The position numbers and the translations under genes are program-made. A stretch of DNA of 5,803 nt, taken from contig JAUUZS010000304.1 of assembly GCA_030589835.1 (NCBI GenBank), positions 1 through 5,803 on the forward strand. The letters run 5' to 3'. Below, piece by piece: positions 1 to 4,970 of the stretch; position 1 is the stretch's first letter; each line of letters starts with the position of its first letter. The DNA is from Cyclobacteriaceae bacterium. GTDB lineage: Bacteria; Bacteroidota; Bacteroidia; Cytophagales; Cyclobacteriaceae. The notes under the pieces are model-generated. The model saw only the letters and a list, made by a program, of their open reading frames with translations. It ran no database searches and was not told the origin of the DNA.

Positions 1-90
1 AGCCAGATCTTCTTGGGCAACCTTCCGCCACGATTCTACAATCGGGGGTTGATATCTTGCTCCAGCATGATAAAAATCGATAAGAAACAC
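1..90 (-). CDS. Possible 5' fragment of a divergent gene, product unknown (tentative)
   Basis: On the minus strand a frame is open from the left edge to position 120, with an in-frame stop (TGA) at 123-121. The only usable start is GTG at 90-88, giving 30 residues that begin VFLIDFYHAGARYQPP and then run off the window. The composition (aromatics, charged residues, no low complexity) is protein-like, and a divergent gene would fit the AT-rich gap that follows. I recognise no family. The plus strand is also open here: frame 1 to a stop at 172-174, and frame 3 to about 83. It is therefore not settled which strand codes, and this could be the tail of a plus-strand gene or a gene remnant. There is no Shine-Dalgarno sequence and no clear promoter upstream of the GTG. 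Confidence 0.25.
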   Translation of the reverse strand, partial: MFLIDFYHAGARYQPPIVESWRKVAQEDLA

Positions 91-215
91 CCTTTGGCTA
101 CACCTGATTTCAGTCTTGCGTCACCTTATATCATAACAATACCTAGCTATTTTAGGCTGTTTTTAACATCCTAATGCCGTACACACTAAATCATTTATTA
201 AAATAAAATAGCCAA

Positions 216-249
216 TCAATATATATTTGGAATAAATTCAATATATTGA
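216..249. repeat. Spaced direct repeat TCAATATAT around the promoter, possible operator
   Basis: TCAATATAT occurs at 216-224 and again at 238-246, with starts 22 bp apart, about two helical turns. The second copy is part of a perfect 12-bp palindrome, TCAATATATTGA (238-249), which touches the start codon of the hydrolase gene. The two copies bracket the TAnnTTTG element, the arrangement expected for a repressor site. The sequence is nearly all A and T, so chance similarity is a real alternative. No regulator gene is visible in the window. Confidence 0.3.
222..229 (+). promoter_or_regulatory. Bacteroidota-type -7 promoter element upstream of the cluster
   Basis: TATATTTG matches the TAnnTTTG -7 consensus known from Bacteroidota sigma-A promoters exactly. 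It lies about 20 bases upstream of the likely start codon at 249. If used, transcription would begin around 233-238 and leave a leader of only some 10-15 nt, consistent with the absence of a Shine-Dalgarno sequence. No TTG or TTTG -33 element is visible at the expected spacing; the 191-210 stretch contains no G at all. The surroundings are very AT-rich, so a chance match is possible. It is the only good candidate promoter seen for the whole cluster. Confidence 0.45.
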
Positions 250-1343
250 TGGCTAATAACGATCAATTAACAGTATTTAATTGTCCGTTATTAACAATTG
301 TTGACCTAATTATTAACCAAATGAACCATCAATTCGAGACCATTGAATTTGATGCCTATGATGGTGTAAAGTGTAATTTAAAACACCTCGTCAATGACCA
401 TGTCACAAAGTGTCCGGTGCTGCTGGTTCATGGTGCCGGGGTCAGGGCAAACATATTTAATCCTCCCACTGAAAAAAACCTCATCACCATGCTTGCCCGG
501 GAAGGCTATGACGTGTGGCTGGAAAATTGGCGCGGAAGCATTGCCCTCAAACCCAATCCATGGGATTTGGATCAGGTTGCACTAAACGACCACCCTGCTG
601 CGGTAAAAAAAATTGTGGAAATAACAGGGGTCCCTGAAATCAAAGCCATCATCCACTGCCAGGGAAGTACAAGCTTTATGATTTCAGCAGTTTTAGGACT
701 GGTTCCTGAGGTAAAAACAATCATCAGCAATGCAGTATCCCTCCATCCTGTAGTGACAAAATATGCCGAAATCAAGCTTAATTACTATTTGCCCTTTGTG
801 AAGCTTATGTTTCCTTACCTCAATCCGGCCTGGGGCCTGAATGCCCCCGACCTCAAATCGAAAGTATTGAGGTTTATCGTTGCGGCCACACACTGGGAAA
901 AAGATACCCTGGTAGGAAAATTCGTGAGCTTTACCTATGGATCCGGCTTCCCTGCACTGTGGTTATTGGAAAACCTGGACCGGAGAACGATGGAATGGAT
1001 TCAGCATGAATTTGCAGAAGTCCCGATGACGTTTTTCCATCACATCAAAAAATGTGTACACGCAGGAGTGCTGATGCCCTTGCAAGCTGGAGACAAAAAA
1101 CCCATCACCTATCTCGACAAGCCACCAAAAACAGATGCCCGGATTATCCTTTTTGGCGGTGAGCAAAACCTTTGTTTTCTCCCCGATAGCCAAAGAGCGA
1201 CTTTCCAATATCTGGAGCGCATCAGACCCGGATTTCACAAACTGTATATCCTGGACAAATACAGTCATCTGGATGTATTCCTGGGAAAAAATTCAAGTAC
1301 TGACGTATTTCCAATCATGATCGAAGAACTAAATCAAAACTAA
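249..1343 (+). CDS. Alpha/beta hydrolase with cysteine nucleophile (GMC-associated type)
   Basis: A 364-residue alpha/beta hydrolase, probably cytoplasmic: there is no signal peptide and no membrane helix. Numbering here counts from TTG 246, one codon before the preferred ATG at 249. The oxyanion-hole turn VHGAG is at 61-65. The nucleophile elbow reads IHCQGS at 136-141, with Cys138 where the usual GxSxG motif has serine. The C-terminal His is probably H341 in YSHLDVFLG. The acid is less clear: E306 in FGGEQN or D314. A Cys nucleophile is known in PHA synthases and dienelactone hydrolases. The HCxGS form with a later G-E-x-N...LP segment is what I recall from the hydrolase half of fused GMC 'cholesterol oxidase-like' proteins, and a GMC gene lies downstream in this cluster. 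The likely role is hydrolysis or acyl transfer on a lipid-like ester or thioester; the substrate is unknown. It is the first gene of the operon, ending 2 nt before the next one. ATG is preferred over TTG. Confidence 0.88.
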   Translation: MANNDQLTVFNCPLLTIVDLIINQMNHQFETIEFDAYDGVKCNLKHLVNDHVTKCPVLLVHGAGVRANIFNPPTEKNLITMLAREGYDVWLENWRGSIALKPNPWDLDQVALNDHPAAVKKIVEITGVPEIKAIIHCQGSTSFMISAVLGLVPEVKTIISNAVSLHPVVTKYAEIKLNYYLPFVKLMFPYLNPAWGLNAPDLKSKVLRFIVAATHWEKDTLVGKFVSFTYGSGFPALWLLENLDRRTMEWIQHEFAEVPMTFFHHIKKCVHAGVLMPLQAGDKKPITYLDKPPKTDARIILFGGEQNLCFLPDSQRATFQYLERIRPGFHKLYILDKYSHLDVFLGKNSSTDVFPIMIEELNQN

Positions 1344-1345
1344 CT

Positions 1346-2230
1346 ATGGCCGTACCAAAACGCATTAAACGATACCAGGGACGATATGCCCTGGTAGATA
1401 ACATTTCCTACCAAATGCCGGTAAAAGCACGAAATTCACCTGCTCTCATGGCAGGATTTTCTTGTGACTGGGAGAAAGCCAACGCCCTGCTTCCCGGCAA
1501 TGAAATCCATGCCCTCAAGCTTCCCAACGGAAAAGCGGCACTCCTGATTACGGTCATCGATTATATCGACACCAGCATTGGAAAATACATCGAATACAGC
1601 ATCGCGATTGGCTGTACACATGGCCATAAGCCAGCACCACCTATTTTAAATACTCTTTTAATGAAAACCTATGGTACCGGACAATATATCCTCGACCTAC
1701 CGGTAAGCTCCGAGATTTCCGTAAAAGGTGGGAAAGGCATTTGGGGAATGCCAAAACACCAGGCCAATCTGGCATTTGAAGTTACTGACCAACAGGTGAG
1801 CAGTCATTATGAAAAAGATGGTCAGTTTGCATTTCGTATTGAGATTGATCGTCCGAAATCCCCCTCACTCTCCCTCAATGTCGGTACGGCAAATTATTGT
1901 CAATACCGCAACATGCTTATGGCCTCTTACATCTATTTTGAGTCAAAAGCAGGAATAAACCTTTTCAACAAAGCCAAAGCCAACCTTTATATAGGAGACC
2001 ATCCCCGGGTCTCCTTTTTGAGGGACATCGACATTAATCCAGATCCTTTTTTCACCATGTTTATGCCACAGGCCAACGGGATTCTTGACGATCATTTCGA
2101 TTGTTGGTTTATGACCTATGATGAACCCCCTAAAGAGATGCCTGAAGGCCTGGAAAGCATTTATAATCTCGGTCAAAGTGAATCATGGCTGGATGCCCCC
2201 TCATTGGACTATAAAAAGTATGCCTTATGA
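1346..2230 (+). CDS. Acetoacetate decarboxylase-like protein
   Basis: A 294-residue soluble protein of the acetoacetate decarboxylase (ADC) superfamily; Clostridium ADC has 244 residues. The segment GIWGMPKHQ (131-139) aligns with the YPKK active site, placing K137 at the Schiff-base lysine. The neighbouring lysine that lowers its pKa in true ADC (K116) is His138 here. IGKYIE (78-83) aligns with LGCYTE, so E83 matches ADC Glu76. R29 is near the position of ADC Arg29, but the Glu61 position appears to be Ile68. The family can form imines with keto acids; some ADC-like members do not decarboxylate but catalyse aldol or dehydration chemistry. With both a changed lysine neighbour and a missing Glu, simple acetoacetate decarboxylation is doubtful. 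It probably acts on a larger keto or aldehyde intermediate of the same pathway as the oxidoreductase. The ATG lies 2 nt after the hydrolase stop, and the stop overlaps the next start (ATGA), indicating translational coupling. Confidence 0.85.
   Translation: MAVPKRIKRYQGRYALVDNISYQMPVKARNSPALMAGFSCDWEKANALLPGNEIHALKLPNGKAALLITVIDYIDTSIGKYIEYSIAIGCTHGHKPAPPILNTLLMKTYGTGQYILDLPVSSEISVKGGKGIWGMPKHQANLAFEVTDQQVSSHYEKDGQFAFRIEIDRPKSPSLSLNVGTANYCQYRNMLMASYIYFESKAGINLFNKAKANLYIGDHPRVSFLRDIDINPDPFFTMFMPQANGILDDHFDCWFMTYDEPPKEMPEGLESIYNLGQSESWLDAPSLDYKKYAL
1993..2018 (+). other. Terminator-like hairpin inside the ADC-like gene
   Basis: AGGAGACC (1993-2000) pairs perfectly with GGTCTCCT (2008-2015) across a 7-nt loop and is followed directly by more T residues, five Ts in all at 2015-2019. 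This resembles a short intrinsic terminator, but it sits in frame within codons for GDHPRVSFL. It could cause partial termination and so reduce expression of the downstream genes, or be a coincidence of codon choice. The stem is short for a strong terminator. Confidence 0.3.
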
Positions 2231-2709
2231 AAAAGCTGTTAACACTCAATAAGTTGATATTATTCGCATGTACCTCCATGTATTTCGGAACAGGATGGTC
2301 ATTGGTAATGTTCTCATTTCCTATTGCCCCGGAATTGACACCTGATAGCTATTATATGCAGTTTGTGCCCCAGGTGCAAGCTGCGACCAAATTCTTCACC
2401 TATATGACTATGGTGATGATGGTAAGCAGTGTGGTTTTCATCATTGGTGAATGGAAATCAAATAAAAAATGGTATCCCATTATTATCCTTGCATTGGTTA
2501 TCCTGGCAACGCTGCTTACCATCTATTTTATATTCGAATACAACGAATTGATGAGTGCGGGAATCACAGACCCGGTTCTCCTACAGAACGTACTGGAAAA
2601 ATGGATGAACCTGAACACCATCAGGGTAAGTTTATGGACCCTTCAGTGGCTAAGCATGGCCGTTTATTTTTTCAATATTGATCTAAAAACCAAGCTGTCT
2701 GATGAATAA
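2227..2709 (+). CDS. Small four-helix membrane protein, DUF1772/anthrone-oxygenase-like
   Basis: A 160-residue integral membrane protein with four predicted helices at about 9-31, 55-75, 82-104 and 131-150, and a charged, soluble tail. Features that look family-specific are the glycine-rich first helix FGTGWSLVMFSFPIAPEL, with the loop after it, and the motif W126-x-N128-x-N130-x2-R133 entering the last helix. This pattern resembles the W-N-x-x-H-x-x-R motif of DUF1772 (anthrone oxygenase-like) proteins, with Asn in place of His, so the assignment is tentative. No cofactor site can be assigned. The ATG overlaps the ADC-like stop by 4 nt (ATGA) and its own end overlaps the next start by 8 nt, so it is co-translated with its neighbours. 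Its placement suggests a membrane partner of the lipid enzymes, or an oxygenase-like step; both are inference. Confidence 0.75.
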   Translation: MKKLLTLNKLILFACTSMYFGTGWSLVMFSFPIAPELTPDSYYMQFVPQVQAATKFFTYMTMVMMVSSVVFIIGEWKSNKKWYPIIILALVILATLLTIYFIFEYNELMSAGITDPVLLQNVLEKWMNLNTIRVSLWTLQWLSMAVYFFNIDLKTKLSDE

Positions 2710-3076
2710 ATTCCTCAACCTTATTGTTATCCTGATTTCCATCGCTACGGTAATTTCAGGATTAGTGCAATTGGTTTCTCCGACAACCGTCATGACCCTT
2801 ATAAAAGCTGAGATAACAGCTACCTCTGCTCACTTTTTTGGGATAGTGGGCATGTTTATGGCTTTGTTTGGCGGACTGATGCTTCATGCTGTATATAGTG
2901 CACGACCTCAGCGTTCGGCGATATTCTGGAGTGCCCTTCAAAAGTTAGGGGCATTTGCAGCAGTAGGGCTTGGCATTGTAAATGGGGTATTTGCACCGAT
3001 CGCGGCTTCAGTGGCGCTATTTGATTTATTTTCAGGCATCATTTTTCTGTATTATTTAAAAAAGATTAACAAATGA
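2702..3076 (+). CDS. Small four-helix membrane protein of unknown function
   Basis: A 124-residue, almost wholly hydrophobic protein with helices at about 5-25, 44-64, 80-97 and 99-118 and a short basic C-terminus (KKINK) likely facing the cytoplasm. The second helix is H44-F-F-G-I-V-G-M-F-M-A-L-F-G-G, rich in small residues. A polar spot, QKLGAF (80-85), precedes helix 3, and Asp108 lies within helix 4 (FDLFSG). The buried His44 and Asp108 are the only obvious candidates for a functional pair. I do not recognise a named family with confidence; DoxX- or DUF4345-like four-helix proteins are the nearest type. It starts inside the end of the preceding gene (8 nt overlap) and its stop overlaps the next start (ATGA), so expression is tied to both neighbours. 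Confidence 0.78.
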   Translation: MNKFLNLIVILISIATVISGLVQLVSPTTVMTLIKAEITATSAHFFGIVGMFMALFGGLMLHAVYSARPQRSAIFWSALQKLGAFAAVGLGIVNGVFAPIAASVALFDLFSGIIFLYYLKKINK

Positions 3077-3489
3077 ACTGGCTTAGTCTTTTCTTCTTTT
3101 ACACCTATATAGGGTTGGTAATTATTGCCGGATTCTGGGGTGCCTTTATCAATCCATATTTTGATTTTAAACTCCTATTTCAACTTGACCCATATACTCT
3201 TGACGACCACGCCCGGATCAATCTGCTGAGTCAATACCGCTTCCTCAGGGCACTGGAGCTTGGCTTTGGTTTGTTTGCCATACTATTTGTAAAAAAGATC
3301 TTTTCGGAAAAAAAATTTAATATCCTATTCCTGGTTATAATGGGATCAGGAATCCTCGCGCGATTGACCTCATGGATGGCGGATGGAATACCAAATGGCT
3401 TTTCCATGCTATTTATGTACTATGAATTGGCGGGTCTGATTATCATCTTCCTTTATACCAATAAAATACGAAATCAACGTGCTCATTGA
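3073..3489 (+). CDS. DUF4345-like four-helix membrane protein
   Basis: A 138-residue membrane protein with helices at about 4-26, 56-74, 82-100 and 108-128. Two conserved-looking blocks stand out: SQYRFLRALELGFGL (53-67) and ARLTSWMADGIPN (96-108). An R-F-L-x-A-x-x-L-G-x-G segment and an R-x-x-S-x-x-x-D-G-x-P segment before the last helix are what I recall from DUF4345 proteins, which have no established function. The charged residues R56, R59, E62, R97 and D104 lie at or inside the membrane edges and could form a polar site. The start overlaps the previous stop by 4 nt, and the end overlaps the GTG start of the patatin gene by 11 nt. It is the third of three consecutive small membrane proteins, which argues that they form one complex or a shared membrane anchor. 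Confidence 0.78.
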   Translation: MNWLSLFFFYTYIGLVIIAGFWGAFINPYFDFKLLFQLDPYTLDDHARINLLSQYRFLRALELGFGLFAILFVKKIFSEKKFNILFLVIMGSGILARLTSWMADGIPNGFSMLFMYYELAGLIIIFLYTNKIRNQRAH

Positions 3490-4924
3490 CAACAAGCGAA
3501 TCATCGACCAAAAGCTAAAAAAGAAATCCCTTATTCTTGCCGGGGGAGGAATGCGCCTTGCTTATCAGGCGGGGGTGTTAATTGCATTAGAAGAAAAAAA
3601 AATACCCTTTAACCATGTAGATGGCACCTCAGGAGGAATATTTAATGCTGGAATGCTGGCCTCCGGATTAGCTCCTCATGAGATTGCTGAAAGATGGAGG
3701 AACTTGAATATAAAACATTTCATGTCAATGCGGCCATTGAAAAGTTATTTCAAACCGCTCAACATGATGGGATATGCGGATGCAGACGGTATTCGAACCA
3801 AAATATTTCCCGGCCTTGGAATTGACATAAAAAAAATAAATTCAAATCAACATGTAGTTGCGACCTTCAATGTGTGCAATTTTTCACATAAAACGATTGA
3901 AGCAATCGATCATAAAAATGCTGAGGAAGATCATTTGATAGCCGGCGTTTCTTTGCCCATTGTGATGCCTGCATTAAAAATCAATGAGCAATGGTATTCC
4001 GATGCGGTTTGGATTAAAGACGCCAACCTGATAGAAGCTGTCAAGCGTGGGGCCGAAGAATTATGGCTGGTGTGGGCGATTGGCAATACCGAAACATATC
4101 TGCCGGGAGCCCTCAATCAATATGTACACATGATCGAAATGAGTGCCAATGGGGGATTGCTGGAGGAATACGATCGAATTCAGATGATCAATGGCGACAT
4201 CGAAAAAGGGAACAAGCCCTATGGGCAACAAAATCCTGTCCGGCTTTTTGTCATAAAGCCTGAATATCCGCTGCCTCTGGATCCGGACCTCTATTTAAAT
4301 AAAATTGATGCCCGGTCGCTTATCAATATGGGCTATGCACATGCCAAAAATAATTTGAATTCCATACCTGAAAAAGGGGTGCTATTTAATCGTAAAGCAA
4401 CAAAAATGGCTGATCCAGGAACGAGACTCAACTCAAGGGCAGAATTTCATGGTAGCATCTCCAACAACAAGGAGCATCGTCACACTGATTTTTACATCTA
4501 TTTTGTATTGTCTGCTCAAGCGAACCAAAATATACTTCGTGCCTATTCAAGTATAAAAATCGACCTTTTTGACTGCGAGATCCCGTGCTTCATGCACCAA
4601 ATAGAAGCTGCTAGCGTAGATGGAAAAAAGAGCCTTGAATGTACTTGTCAATTTAATTATAAGGATGAAATGTATTCACTGATTGCAAGTTGGGAACTCA
4701 ACTCAGAAATTGATTTTTTACTGGGGCTTGAATTCAAATCCGTTCAACTGTCCATTTCAAAAATCGACGACCCGGAATTCAATTATAAAGGGATACTTTA
4801 TCAGAATATAAAACAGCGACTGAAAGCATTATTCAGTACCAACGTCCGCAAGCAAGATGGCACATCAGGAGGCATGAGACAACGATATAAGATGGTTTCA
4901 ATAATTTATAATTATACCAACTGA
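3479..4924 (+). CDS. Patatin-like phospholipase with extra C-terminal domain
   Basis: A 481-residue protein. Residues 17-200 form a patatin catalytic domain: the oxyanion loop AGGGMR (21-26), YQAGVL, the nucleophile motif GTSGG (49-53) with Ser51, and the catalytic Asp175 in YSDAVW, where classical patatins have DGG. Ser-Asp dyad patatins cleave acyl chains from phospholipids or other lipids. No signal peptide is seen, so it likely acts at the inner face of the membrane. Residues about 315-455 form a separate, beta-rich region with an E-F-H-G start (322-325) and a GILYQNIKQRLKAL segment (438-451). These resemble, from memory, the M-x-G and 'GIL-x-I...F-x-x-Q-L' landmarks of a domain fused to GMC oxidoreductases (inference). 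The GTG at 3479 is the start: the first in-frame ATG falls inside the oxyanion loop and a stop lies shortly upstream. It overlaps the preceding gene by 11 nt. Confidence 0.9.
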   Translation: MLIDNKRIIDQKLKKKSLILAGGGMRLAYQAGVLIALEEKKIPFNHVDGTSGGIFNAGMLASGLAPHEIAERWRNLNIKHFMSMRPLKSYFKPLNMMGYADADGIRTKIFPGLGIDIKKINSNQHVVATFNVCNFSHKTIEAIDHKNAEEDHLIAGVSLPIVMPALKINEQWYSDAVWIKDANLIEAVKRGAEELWLVWAIGNTETYLPGALNQYVHMIEMSANGGLLEEYDRIQMINGDIEKGNKPYGQQNPVRLFVIKPEYPLPLDPDLYLNKIDARSLINMGYAHAKNNLNSIPEKGVLFNRKATKMADPGTRLNSRAEFHGSISNNKEHRHTDFYIYFVLSAQANQNILRAYSSIKIDLFDCEIPCFMHQIEAASVDGKKSLECTCQFNYKDEMYSLIASWELNSEIDFLLGLEFKSVQLSISKIDDPEFNYKGILYQNIKQRLKALFSTNVRKQDGTSGGMRQRYKMVSIIYNYTN

Positions 4925-4970
4925 CTAAATCCAAATAAAATAAATACCTGCTTTAATAGAATAGAAAAAC

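Noticed and set aside
153..167. Small inverted repeat CCTA...TAGG in the upstream region
   Set aside because: Only 4 bp of stem with a 7-nt loop in AT-rich DNA; expected by chance and not followed by a T run of note.
963..1268. 101-codon open frame on the minus strand
   Set aside because: It lies wholly inside the alpha/beta hydrolase gene, whose His motif and fold signature it overlaps. Its translation has no recognisable motif, so it is a shadow frame.
4063..4263. 66-codon plus-strand frame inside the patatin gene
   Set aside because: It is out of frame with clear patatin coding sequence and has a Trp-, Gln- and Arg-rich composition without motifs; a shadow.
4925..4970. Possible terminator or second promoter between patatin and GMC genes
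   Set aside because: The 46-nt gap is A/T-rich but has no stem-loop and no TAnnTTTG match, so nothing separates the two genes visibly.
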